This document shows, one piece after another, positions 26,643-34,957 of a stretch of DNA of 64,000 nt. Numbering within the stretch: position 1 is the first letter of the stretch; every line of letters starts with the position of its first letter. The stretch spans positions 124,001 to 188,000 of the forward strand of contig CAWBEX010000008.1 in the NCBI GenBank assembly GCA_963787895.1, in the 5' to 3' direction. The notes beneath the pieces were generated by a model, which saw nothing but the letters and a program-made list of their open reading frames with translations, had not been told where the DNA came from and ran no database searches. Both the position numbers and the translations under genes were made by a program. Source of the DNA: Anderseniella sp963787895. Its GTDB lineage: Bacteria; Pseudomonadota; Alphaproteobacteria; Rhizobiales; Aestuariivirgaceae.

Positions 26643-27810
26643 TGCCGTCTTCTCCTGAGCGCAATTCCTGCTCCACCAGTTCCACCCAGAAAGTAGAGCC
26701 CGGCACCAGCAGATCATCATTGAAATCATAGTCGGCGGAATGCAAAGGGCGGGCATGTGCGCCTTGCGTGCCATTTCCTGCAAATACGAAACACCCTGGC
26801 CGCGCCTTTGCCATGTGGGCAAAATCTTCCGACGCCAGCACTGGAGGATACTCCGCATCCACGCTGTCTCTACCTGCCAGCCCGGCCGCACATGATACAA
26901 CCTTGCGCGTCGGTTCCGCCGCGTTCACCAGCACTTCAAACACGGTTTCGTATTTGACCGTTCCTTTTACGCCATGTGCCAGGCAAACCCCGTCAACGAT
27001 TTGCCGCATCTTCCGCTCGATCTCCAGGTTGGTATCGAGGTTCAACGCCCTCGCATCACCGCTTAGCACTGCCTTGCCCGGCAGCACATTGCGCTGTCCA
27101 TCAGTCTTGAAATCAGTAACCGAAACAACCCCGTTCAAACCCGGATTGAGCTTGCGCGACACAATTGTCTGAAGCGCCATCACAACTTCGCAACCGACTA
27201 TGATCGCATCAACTCCACGGTGCGGCATGGCAGCATGACCGCCCTGCCCCGCGATTTCGATTTCGAACAACGCTTCACTCGCCATCATTGCGCCGGTCCG
27301 GGTGGCAAACTCACCAACCGGCATTCCGGGCATGTTGTGCATGCCGTAAACTTCATCGACCGCAAACCTTTCAAACAATCCATCCGCGATCATTGCCGGA
27401 CCACCTCGCCCGTGCTCTTCTGCCGGTTGGAAAATGAAGACCGCACGTCCGGAAAAATCACCGTTGCCTGCCAGATGCTTCGCCGCTCCCAGCAACATGG
27501 TGGTATGCCCGTCATGCCCGCAGGCATGCATCACGCCCTCAACACTCGACTTGTGGGCAAACTCGTTCAGTTCTCGAATTGGCAATGCATCCATGTCGGC
27601 GCGCATGCCGATGGACCGGGTGCCGTTGCCACGTTGCAGAACACCGACAACACCGGTGCCCCCAATGCCGGAATGAACTTCAAGACCAAAATCCTGTAAC
27701 AATTCAGCCACCCGTGCCGCTGTCCGGTGCTCATCGAACCCCAACTCCGGATTTGCATGAAAATCCTGCCGCCATTGCTGCATCAGTTCCTTGATGTTTT
27801 CAGTCTTCAC
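26635..27810 (-). CDS. M20 family amidohydrolase/deacylase
   Basis: This 391-residue M20D-type metal-dependent amidohydrolase resembles hippurate hydrolase and N-acyl-amino-acid deacetylases. HACGHDGHTTMLLG holds the first metal ligands, QPAEEHGRGG contains the catalytic Glu, and MHNMPGMPVG and GQGGHAAMPHRGVD are typical. The start is GTG 27810 with AGAGGG about 10 bases upstream. It is translationally coupled to the M24 gene, suggesting a two-step breakdown of one N-acylated or amide compound; the substrate itself is not readable. Confidence 0.88.
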   Translation of the reverse strand: MKTENIKELMQQWRQDFHANPELGFDEHRTAARVAELLQDFGLEVHSGIGGTGVVGVLQRGNGTRSIGMRADMDALPIRELNEFAHKSSVEGVMHACGHDGHTTMLLGAAKHLAGNGDFSGRAVFIFQPAEEHGRGGPAMIADGLFERFAVDEVYGMHNMPGMPVGEFATRTGAMMASEALFEIEIAGQGGHAAMPHRGVDAIIVGCEVVMALQTIVSRKLNPGLNGVVSVTDFKTDGQRNVLPGKAVLSGDARALNLDTNLEIERKMRQIVDGVCLAHGVKGTVKYETVFEVLVNAAEPTRKVVSCAAGLAGRDSVDAEYPPVLASEDFAHMAKARPGCFVFAGNGTQGAHARPLHSADYDFNDDLLVPGSTFWVELVEQELRSGEDGNV

Positions 27811-28112
27811 TCAGTCAACCCTCTCATCTTCCCCGTAGCCCTTGATTCTGATCCGCAATATCCAGTCTCCCAAATGAAAAAGCCATCTGAAAAATGGGTC
27901 TCCAGATGCCAGTTTGCCCACGTCGCCGGTGTTGCCGCAGAAGGCAGGAAGTCCCCTTTGAAAGACAATTTGGGCTCGAGGTCACCTTTTAACTTGCGCA
28001 TTGTCACGCGATGTGGTCTGCCATTTTTAACCGCCCATCAATTCGTTGCGGCCAATAAACGTATGCCCCTTTGGGAGGGGTCAGTTCGTTACTTCAGTGT
28101 TAGGGGGAAGAA
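27811..28112. other. Divergent intergenic region (M20 gene / small membrane protein)
   Basis: There is no convincing gene in these 302 bases. A hairpin CCCCT-TTGG-GAGGGG lies near 28066-28079, and a strong Shine-Dalgarno AGGGGGAAG lies just before ATG 28113. A 66-codon minus-strand frame ending in GTGA at the M20 start was considered and judged unsupported. Confidence 0.45.
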
Positions 28113-28232
28113 ATGTCTACTACCGTAGTATCTGCGGATACCCGTTTTCTGCGCCGCGTCCTGGCCTTCCTTGTCGCTGCCACATTGGCCGCCGGTGCAA
28201 TGATGGCATATGCCGCAGCTGGCCTCATTTAG
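28113..28232 (+). CDS. 39-residue single-pass membrane protein
   Basis: The short frame begins MSTTVVSADTRFLRRVLAFL and continues with VAATLAAGAMMAYAAAGLI. It consists of a short polar head, two arginines and one transmembrane helix. ATG 28113 is preceded by AGGGGGAAG at ideal spacing, much better than most starts in the window, which argues it is translated. No family is recognised. It lies upstream of the metallopeptidase-like gene. Confidence 0.6.
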   Translation: MSTTVVSADTRFLRRVLAFLVAATLAAGAMMAYAAAGLI

Positions 28233-28376
28233 GCCAAGCCGCACCTCTACCACCATTTTCAAGCCGCCGAAAATACACGGGCGGCGGGCGTGTCAAACCA
28301 GCCATCCCAGAAATATCCGATACCGGCGCACAATCGTGCTGGAATTCGTGATGCCCAGATGGCATCATCTGAACCC

Positions 28377-28802
28377 ATGAACGCTCCTTACTACAATGAC
28401 AGCCGCTGGTCGCACATGCGAGCGCCATCAGCCAATGACATTTTGCTTCTTGCCCGTCAGACATGGGACAAGGTTCCCGCTTCCTTGCGTCAGATGACCG
28501 GAGATATCGCGGTTCTGGTTGAAGAGTTTCCAGATGAGGAAACACTGGATGAAGTTGGGGCAGAGACGCCCTTCGACATCATGGGTCTGTTGCGACCGAC
28601 CGAAACGGGGTTGCCAGTGCTTGTGCTGTTCCGCCGTGCAATTCTGGACTACTGGATCGAACAGGGGGATGAACTTTCCGTGGTGCTGACACATGTCATG
28701 GTGCAGGAGGCTGCACACCAGCTTCAGCTATCCGATGAAGCCGTGAACCAGCTTGAGGCCGAGATCGAGGCCGCAGGTCCGCAACCGCGCACGGTACAGT
28801 AA
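28377..28802 (+). CDS. Zincin-like metallopeptidase family protein with QExxH in place of HExxH
   Basis: This is 141 residues from ATG 28377; in-frame ATG 28359 and GTG 28290 are alternatives and no start has a good Shine-Dalgarno. The sequence matches the small metallopeptidase family common in Rhizobiales: FPDEETLDEV, then FDIMGLLRP, then LFRRAILDYW. The position of the usual HEIGHHFGLSD motif reads QEAAHQLQLSD (Gln110, Glu111, His114). The first zinc-binding histidine is therefore missing, so catalysis is doubtful. Its stop overlaps the next start (TAATG). Confidence 0.82.
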   Translation: MNAPYYNDSRWSHMRAPSANDILLLARQTWDKVPASLRQMTGDIAVLVEEFPDEETLDEVGAETPFDIMGLLRPTETGLPVLVLFRRAILDYWIEQGDELSVVLTHVMVQEAAHQLQLSDEAVNQLEAEIEAAGPQPRTVQ

Positions 28803-29029
28803 TGGCCGGCAAGCAGGACCCGAACGAAAAGATCGCCCGGGATGCGCGCCGCAATATTGAGCGGTTGAGCGAGCAATCTGAAAAGCTGCTGGGCGCGCGT
28901 TCCACTGCTGGTGACGATGATGCCAATGACCCCGTCGTCATCTGGGGCAAACGGCTCGGCCGCGGGACCGCCTATCTGCTTGGTGCTTACCTTATATTCC
29001 ACTTCCTGCAGCGCTACGGAATGTTATGA
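28802..29029 (+). CDS. Small C-terminally anchored membrane protein, unrecognised
   Basis: This 75-residue protein has a charged, probably helical N-terminal two-thirds (NEKIARDARRNIERLSEQSEK) and one C-terminal hydrophobic helix (TAYLLGAYLIFHFLQRYGML). ATG overlaps the upstream stop by one base (TAATG), and its stop overlaps the SDR start (ATGA), so it sits in a three-gene translationally coupled set. No family is recognised. Confidence 0.7.
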   Translation: MAGKQDPNEKIARDARRNIERLSEQSEKLLGARSTAGDDDANDPVVIWGKRLGRGTAYLLGAYLIFHFLQRYGML

Positions 29030-29811
29030 GCCCGTCAGCCTCCAAAGTCTGTCTGATTACCGGGGCTGCCCGCGGGATCGGCCTTGCAACAGCAAGACTC
29101 TTCCTCGACTACGGCTGGCATGTTGCCCTCATCGACAACAACACTGACACCTTGCGGGCGACCGAAAAGACGCTGCCGGGACAAACCAGCCTCTGCATCG
29201 AATGTGATGTCTCCAACCCTCACCAGGTGCAGCGGGCAATTGACCAGACCGCCGCCCACTTTGGCCGTCTGGACGCTTTGGTGAACAATGCAGGCATTGC
29301 CGACTTTGGACCGATCGCACAAACCGGCCTGGAGGTGTGGAATGCCATCATGGCCACCAATCTGTCCGGCCCGTTCATCACGGTACAATCTGCTGTCCCC
29401 GTCATGTTGCGGTCGGGCGGCGGAGCCATTGTAAACATCGCTTCCATATCAGGCCACCGCGCCAGCACACTTCGCGTGGCATACGGCACCTCCAAGGCAG
29501 GCGTCATTCACCTGACCAAGCAGCAGGCAGCCGAGTACGGTGATCAGGGTATCCGGGTGAATTGCGTGTGCCCTGGTCCGGTCGACACCGAGATGGCCAG
29601 GAAGGTGCACGACGATGCCATCCGACAATCATATCACGACAGCATCCCTCTCAACCGGTATGGCTGCGAGGTTGAAATCGCCGAAGCCATCTACTTCCTG
29701 ATTTCCGACAAGGCCAGCTACATAAATGGACAGATATTATCAGTTGACGGTGGTTTTGAATCCACCGGCATCGGGCTGCCGGACCTTCGCGCAAAAAGTG
29801 GCAACACTTGA
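29026..29811 (+). CDS. SDR family oxidoreductase
   Basis: This 261-residue short-chain dehydrogenase has the NAD(P)-binding TGAARGIGLA near the N-terminus, an acidic residue after strand 2 (LIDNN) favouring NAD, NNAGIAD, the catalytic Ser in NIASISG, and YGTSK with the catalytic Tyr and Lys. The C-terminal INGQILSVDGG is typical of the classical class. The substrate is unknown. The start overlaps the preceding small membrane protein. Confidence 0.92.
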   Translation: MSPSASKVCLITGAARGIGLATARLFLDYGWHVALIDNNTDTLRATEKTLPGQTSLCIECDVSNPHQVQRAIDQTAAHFGRLDALVNNAGIADFGPIAQTGLEVWNAIMATNLSGPFITVQSAVPVMLRSGGGAIVNIASISGHRASTLRVAYGTSKAGVIHLTKQQAAEYGDQGIRVNCVCPGPVDTEMARKVHDDAIRQSYHDSIPLNRYGCEVEIAEAIYFLISDKASYINGQILSVDGGFESTGIGLPDLRAKSGNT

Positions 29812-29874
29812 CTGATTGCGCTGCAGATTGCACACATCTTTCACACAAACTTCCTGCTTGAGGATTTTCCGCTG

Positions 29875-30480
29875 ATGGACAAGTTTACCGTTTTGACAGG
29901 CGTTGCAGCGCCCCTGCCTATCACCAATGTCGATACCGACATGATCATTCCGAAGCAGTTTCTGAAGACCATCAAGCGCACCGGGCTTGGTAAATCCTTG
30001 TTCTTTGAAATGCGCTATGACGACAAGGGGGCTCCTAACCCTGATTTCACGCTCAACCAGCCTGCCTGGTCAAAGGCGCAAATACTCGTCGCCGGTGACA
30101 ATTTCGGTTGTGGTTCATCGCGTGAACACGCGCCCTGGGCATTGCTGGATTTCGGCATCCGCTGCGTAATCTCGACTTCATTCGCCGACATATTCTACAA
30201 CAACTGCTTCAAAAACGGCATCTTGCCAATCAAGCTGCCACAGGCAGACGTCGACAAATTGATGGATGACGCGCGCCGCGGCGCCAACGCCACTGTTACG
30301 GTTGACCTGCAGGCACAGGAGATCAGCGGACCGGACGGGGGTATCATCAAGTTCGACATTGATCCATTCCGCAAACATTGCCTGCTCAACGGCCTCGATG
30401 ATATCGGTCTCACCTTCGAGAAGAAGGCCTCCATTGACACATACGAGGCTAAAATGGCGACCTCCCGCCCCTGGGCTTGA
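29875..30480 (+). CDS. leuD: 3-isopropylmalate dehydratase small subunit
   Basis: This 201-residue swivel subunit of isopropylmalate isomerase has the N-terminal NVDTDMIIPKQFLKTI and FGCGSSREHAPWALLDFGI characteristic of LeuD, then TSFADIFYNNCFKNGILPI. It pairs with LeuC encoded upstream. It lies between the SDR gene and a lytic transglycosylase gene. Confidence 0.97.
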   Translation: MDKFTVLTGVAAPLPITNVDTDMIIPKQFLKTIKRTGLGKSLFFEMRYDDKGAPNPDFTLNQPAWSKAQILVAGDNFGCGSSREHAPWALLDFGIRCVISTSFADIFYNNCFKNGILPIKLPQADVDKLMDDARRGANATVTVDLQAQEISGPDGGIIKFDIDPFRKHCLLNGLDDIGLTFEKKASIDTYEAKMATSRPWA

Positions 30481-30494
30481 CAGGAGCAAAAGAC

Positions 30495-31676
30495 ATGCGT
30501 CTTCTCATTCCCGCACTTGCTGCTTTCATGCTGGCGGGAGCGGCCATGCCTGCTGCGGCGCAAGTATCCTCTGCCTGTATCGCTTCCATAAAGGCAAAGG
30601 TGAAACGTGCCGGCGTCAATGCATCTCTTGCCAACAAGGCGCTAGACGGCGCTAGGTACGATGAAAAGGTTGTCCGCTTCTCCCGCACCCAGCCGGAGTT
30701 CCGCACTCCCGTTTGGGATTACATGACATTCCTAGTGGACGGACCACGGATAACTGACGGCAAGGCGCTGATGAAACAGCACGCTGCCACGTTGGCCGCC
30801 ATAGAAAAGAAGTATGGCGTCGACCGCTACATCATCGCGGCCCTGTGGGGCATCGAAAGCGACTACGGCCAGATCAAGGGTGAATTCTTTTTACCGCACG
30901 CAATGGCGAACCTGATTTGCGCCAACCGCAAGAAAGAGCTGTTTACCCGGCAACTGGTCGCCGGGTTAAAACTGGTCGAGCGGGGAGACGTGAAGCTGGA
31001 TGACTTGTATTCCTCTTGGGCGTCGGCGTTCGGCCAGACCCAGTTCATCCCCGAAACCTACCAGCGGCTGGCCGTGGACTTTGACGGTGACGGCCGCCGT
31101 GATCTGGTCAACTCGATCCCTGACGCACTCGCATCAACCGCCAACTTCATGGTCAAGGCTGGTTGGCGTGCGAATGAGCCCTGGGGCTTCGAGGTCAGGA
31201 TCCCTTCCGGTTACAATGGTCCGTCGGGGCGCAAGCGCCGTGCATCGGTACAGGACTGGGCCAGCCGTGGCATCACCAACGTTGACGGCTCCTCGCTGAA
31301 AAGCAATTTCTCCGCCGCCCTCTTGCTGCCAGCTGGTAAAACTGGCCCGGCCTTCCTTGTGAGCCGCAATTTCAATGCGCTGTATTCATACAATGCCGCT
31401 GAATCCTATGCGCTTGCCATTGGGCATCTGTCTGACCGGTTGAAAGGCCGCGGCGAGCTTGCAGGGCGCTGGCCCACCAATGACCCCGGCCTGACCCGCG
31501 CCCAGCGAACGCAACTGCAGATCCTGTTGCTCAAGGCAGGCTATGACATCGGGGAGGCCGACGGCAAGATCGGCCCCGTCACCACACAGGCAATCAAGAA
31601 AGTACAACAAAAGGCGGGCATGAAACCGAATGGCCGCCCGTCCATGGCAGTTCTCAAGGCACTAGGGGGCACCTAG
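30495..31676 (+). CDS. Lytic murein transglycosylase (MltB-like) with peptidoglycan-binding domain
   Basis: This is a 393-residue exported protein. ATG 30495 follows AGGAG and begins a signal peptide (MRLLIPALAAFMLAGAAMPAAAQ). The SLT_2 catalytic domain contains AALWGIESDYGQIKG with the likely catalytic Glu, and ASAFGQTQFIPETYQRLAVD. The C-terminal ~60 residues form a PG_binding_1 domain (LQILLLKAGYDIGEADGKIG). It cleaves peptidoglycan glycan strands to anhydro-muropeptides in the periplasm. No lipobox is seen, so it is probably soluble or SltB-like. Confidence 0.92.
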   Translation: MRLLIPALAAFMLAGAAMPAAAQVSSACIASIKAKVKRAGVNASLANKALDGARYDEKVVRFSRTQPEFRTPVWDYMTFLVDGPRITDGKALMKQHAATLAAIEKKYGVDRYIIAALWGIESDYGQIKGEFFLPHAMANLICANRKKELFTRQLVAGLKLVERGDVKLDDLYSSWASAFGQTQFIPETYQRLAVDFDGDGRRDLVNSIPDALASTANFMVKAGWRANEPWGFEVRIPSGYNGPSGRKRRASVQDWASRGITNVDGSSLKSNFSAALLLPAGKTGPAFLVSRNFNALYSYNAAESYALAIGHLSDRLKGRGELAGRWPTNDPGLTRAQRTQLQILLLKAGYDIGEADGKIGPVTTQAIKKVQQKAGMKPNGRPSMAVLKALGGT

Positions 31677-31780
31677 TGCAAATCGCCCTGTCGGACACGC
31701 AAGGACACACCCGTACGCCGGCCGGACAAGCCGCCTTCCGTGGGGTTGTTGTCATCCACCAACCAGCGTGAGCGATCCAG

Positions 31781-32527
31781 ATGACATCCTGCAAACCCTT
31801 CCTCGTTCTCCAGCTCCGGCCCGAAACCTCTGCAGCGAACAACGAATACGAAGCCATTTTGAGCAAGGGCAGGTTATCTGAGCGCGATACAATCCGCGTC
31901 CGGCTGGAGCGCGACCCGCTGCCCGCCGACCTCAACCTGGATGACCTGTCCGGCATCATAGTCGGTGGTGGCCCAGGCTGCGTCAGCGATGCACCCGAGA
32001 ACAAATCCCCAGCCGAGCAGCGCATTGAACACACGGTCCTGTCGCTCATGCCGGCGGTCACACAGCGCGACATGCCGTTCATGGGGTGTTGCTATGGTAT
32101 CGGTATTCTGGCGCATCACCTGGGTGCACCTGTCAACAAGGACAAATACGCTGAGCCGGTCGGGCCTAGCGAATGCGCGCTGACACCACAAGCTGCATTT
32201 GACCCGTTGCTCAACGACCTGCCAGAGAGATTCACTGCCTTTGTCGGCCACAAGGAAGCTGTGCAGTCCCTGCCGGCAGGTTGCACGCACCTTGTCTCAT
32301 CTGCAGCATGCCCATACCAGATGATCCGGCACGGCCGGAATGTGTACGCCACCCAGTTTCATCCTGAACTGGACAGCGCTGGCCTTGAGGTCCGTATCAA
32401 TATCTACCAGAACCGGGGGTATTTTGATCCAGCCGAAGCCTCGAACCTCATTAGGCAGGGGCACGCCGCACATGTTCACGTACCAGAGCAAATCCTGCAA
32501 CGTTTTGTGGAAATTTATACGCGCTGA
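31781..32527 (+). CDS. Class I glutamine amidotransferase-like protein
   Basis: This 248-residue protein has the triad GATase pattern. The nucleophile is in MGCCYGIGIL, replacing the usual GxCxG elbow. The oxyanion strand is IIVGGGPGCVSD, and the catalytic His and Glu are in ATQFHPELD. Proteins like this resemble GMP-synthase-type glutaminase domains without a synthetase domain. The acceptor is not evident. The 104 bases before it carry no recognisable feature. Confidence 0.85.
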   Translation: MTSCKPFLVLQLRPETSAANNEYEAILSKGRLSERDTIRVRLERDPLPADLNLDDLSGIIVGGGPGCVSDAPENKSPAEQRIEHTVLSLMPAVTQRDMPFMGCCYGIGILAHHLGAPVNKDKYAEPVGPSECALTPQAAFDPLLNDLPERFTAFVGHKEAVQSLPAGCTHLVSSAACPYQMIRHGRNVYATQFHPELDSAGLEVRINIYQNRGYFDPAEASNLIRQGHAAHVHVPEQILQRFVEIYTR

Positions 32528-32676
32528 GGATCGTCGGCAATTGACCATGCTTTGCCCATCATGGCGCAAACAGCTCTGTTCGTGTCTGCCGTCAGGATAA
32601 ATTTATTGCAATAGCCCGGCTCACCCATTACCCAAACGCATCCGTTTCAATGCTAGATTTCAAGGACCATATTGCC

Positions 32677-33786
32677 ATGTCTACGCACAAGCTTTTCCTC
32701 CTCCCCGGCGACGGTATCGGCCCTGAAGTGATGGGTGAGGTCCGCCGCGTCATCCAGTGGTTCCAGGACCACGGCATCGCTTCGTTCAAATTGGACGAAG
32801 GACTTGTTGGAGGCGCGGCCTATGATGCACATGGTGAATTTATTTCCGAAGACGACATGAAGAAGGCATTGGCCGCAGATGCCATCATTTTCGGCGCCGT
32901 CGGCGGGCCCAAGTGGGATAGCATTCCCTACGACAAGCGCCCGGAGGCTGGCTTGCTGCGCTTGCGCAAGGACCTGGCACTGTATGCCAACCTCAGGCCA
33001 GCCATCGTATACCCTGCACTTGCCGATGCATCATCACTCAAGAAGGAACTGGTCGAAGGCCTCGATCTGCTGATCCTGCGTGAACTCACCGGAGGAGTGT
33101 ACTTCGGGGAACCGAAGGAAATTACCGACCTTGGCAACGGCCAGCAGCGCGCCGTCGACACCCAGATCTACGAAACCTACGAAATTGACCGCATTGCCCG
33201 AGTTGCATTTGAGCTTGCCCGCACGCGTGACAATCGCGTCTGTTCCATGGAAAAACGCAACGTGATGAAGTCCGGCCTGTTGTGGAACCAGGTCGTCACC
33301 GCTACCCACAAGGACGGCTTTGAGGACGTTGAACTGTCCCACATGCTGGCCGATGCCGGTGGCATGCAGCTGGTGCGCAGTCCGAAGCAGTTTGACGTCA
33401 TTGTCACTGACAACCTGTTCGGCGATATCCTGTCCGACGTGGCCGCCATGTTAACCGGTTCACTCGGCATGTTGCCATCTGCATCGCTCGGTGCAGCAGA
33501 TGAGACGACCGGCGTGCGCAAGGCGCTTTACGAGCCCGTACATGGTTCTGCACCGGACATCGCCGGCCGGGGGCTTGCCAACCCGATCGCCATGATCGCT
33601 TCATTCGCGATGTGCCTGCGCTACTCGTTCGGCATGGGTGAATGGGCCGACAAGGTGGAGGCCGCCATTGCCAGCACGCTGGACAAGGGCTTGCGCACAG
33701 GCGACATCATGCAACCAGGTATGAAACAGGTCGGCACCACCGAAATGGGTGACGCCATCCTGGCTGAACTCGAAGCGCTGGCATGA
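32677..33786 (+). CDS. leuB: 3-isopropylmalate dehydrogenase
   Basis: This 369-residue NAD-dependent oxidative decarboxylase carries out the third step of leucine synthesis. ATG 32677 is chosen because AAGGA lies about 10 bases upstream and it gives the family length; ATG 32650 is also in frame. LLPGDGIGPEVMGEV, GGPKWD, RELTGGVYFGEP, NVMKSGLLWNQVV, DNLFGDILSD and HGSAPDIAGRGLANP are all canonical. It is followed by asd after 59 bases. Confidence 0.97.
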   Translation: MSTHKLFLLPGDGIGPEVMGEVRRVIQWFQDHGIASFKLDEGLVGGAAYDAHGEFISEDDMKKALAADAIIFGAVGGPKWDSIPYDKRPEAGLLRLRKDLALYANLRPAIVYPALADASSLKKELVEGLDLLILRELTGGVYFGEPKEITDLGNGQQRAVDTQIYETYEIDRIARVAFELARTRDNRVCSMEKRNVMKSGLLWNQVVTATHKDGFEDVELSHMLADAGGMQLVRSPKQFDVIVTDNLFGDILSDVAAMLTGSLGMLPSASLGAADETTGVRKALYEPVHGSAPDIAGRGLANPIAMIASFAMCLRYSFGMGEWADKVEAAIASTLDKGLRTGDIMQPGMKQVGTTEMGDAILAELEALA

Positions 33787-33845
33787 ACTGGCGTTACGCT
33801 GTATAAGCCGCTTTCTCTGTCAGGTATTCCGCAGGAAACCATAAA

Positions 33846-34886
33846 ATGAGCTACAAGATTGCAGTCGTTGGCGCCACCGGCAATGTAGGCTTGGAGATGA
33901 TGAACATCCTCTCCGAGCGCGAGTTTCCGGTGTCCGAAGTCCACGCCATTGCCTCACGCCGTTCTGTCGGTCGCGAGGTGTCTTTCGGCGACAAGACGCT
34001 GAAATGCAAGGACCTTGAGACCTTCGACTTCTCCAAGGTTGATTTCGTGCTTATGTCGGCTGGCGGTGAAACTTCGAAGCTCTGGTCGCCGAAGATCGGC
34101 AAGACAGGTGCTATCGTCATCGATAATTCTTCGGCATTCCGCTATGACGCCGAAGTGCCGCTCATTGTGCCTGAAGTCAATGCCCATGTGCTGGAAGAGT
34201 ACATGGCGCGCAATGACCGCAAGAACATTATAGCCAATCCAAACTGCTCTACCGCACAGCTCGTCGTGGCGCTCAAGCCGTTGCATGACGCCGCAAAGAT
34301 CAAGCGTGTGGTTGTTGCCACCTACCAGTCTGTTTCCGGTGCCGGCAAGGCAGGCATGGACGAACTTTGGACGCAGACCAAGGGCATTTTCGTCACCGAT
34401 GCTCCAACGCCTGAAAAGTTCACCAAGCAGATTGCCTTCAACTGCATTCCGCACATTGACGTGTTCATGGATTCCGGCGACACCAAGGAAGAATGGAAGA
34501 TGGTCGTCGAGACCAAGAAGATCCTCGACCCGAAGATCAAGCTCACGGCTACCTGCGTGCGCGTGCCGGTGTTCGTGGGCCACTCTGAAGCGGTCAACAT
34601 CGAGTTCGAGCGCGAGATCACCACAGAAGAGGCCCGCAGTATATTGCGCGAAGCACCAGGCGTTCTGGTAATCGACAAGCGCGAAGACGGTGGTTACGTC
34701 ACCCCGGTGGAATGCGTTGGCGACTATGCGACATTTGTATCGCGTATCCGCGAGGACCCAACCATCGAGAACGGTTTGAACCTTTGGGTGGTGTCAGACA
34801 ATTTGCGCAAGGGTGCCGCGTTGAACACCGTGCAGATTGCCGAGACACTTATCAACCGTGGCCTGATGCAGAAAACCGCAGCCTGA
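33846..34886 (+). CDS. asd: Aspartate-semialdehyde dehydrogenase
   Basis: This 346-residue enzyme reduces aspartyl phosphate to the semialdehyde, feeding lysine/DAP, threonine and methionine. The N-terminal VVGATGNVGLEMMNIL binds NADP. The active-site Cys is in NPNCSTAQLVVALKP. YQSVSGAGKAGMDEL and TCVRVPVFVGHSEAVN are conserved. It sits just after leuB. A hairpin CCGGCGT/ACGCCGG (34899-34930) lies between it and the convergent htpG but lacks a T run. Confidence 0.96.
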   Translation: MSYKIAVVGATGNVGLEMMNILSEREFPVSEVHAIASRRSVGREVSFGDKTLKCKDLETFDFSKVDFVLMSAGGETSKLWSPKIGKTGAIVIDNSSAFRYDAEVPLIVPEVNAHVLEEYMARNDRKNIIANPNCSTAQLVVALKPLHDAAKIKRVVVATYQSVSGAGKAGMDELWTQTKGIFVTDAPTPEKFTKQIAFNCIPHIDVFMDSGDTKEEWKMVVETKKILDPKIKLTATCVRVPVFVGHSEAVNIEFEREITTEEARSILREAPGVLVIDKREDGGYVTPVECVGDYATFVSRIREDPTIENGLNLWVVSDNLRKGAALNTVQIAETLINRGLMQKTAA

Positions 34887-34957
34887 GCCGCATACGGGCC
34901 GGCGTATTCCCTTGCACGGAAAAACGCCGGTCTGTGAAAGATCAAAAATGCTCCGCG

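Noticed and set aside
27807..28007. 66-codon minus-strand frame ending in GTGA at the M20 gene start
   Set aside because: The overlap is suggestive of coupling, but there is no ribosome-binding site and no recognisable or structured sequence. It may be chance.
31677..31780. Minus-strand protein-like frame between the transglycosylase and amidotransferase genes
   Set aside because: The frame continues only as antisense of the amidotransferase gene and has no start; mirrored codon bias explains it.
34899..34930. Terminator between asd and htpG
   Set aside because: A 7-bp stem exists, but neither strand has the following T run, so it is mentioned only within the asd entry.
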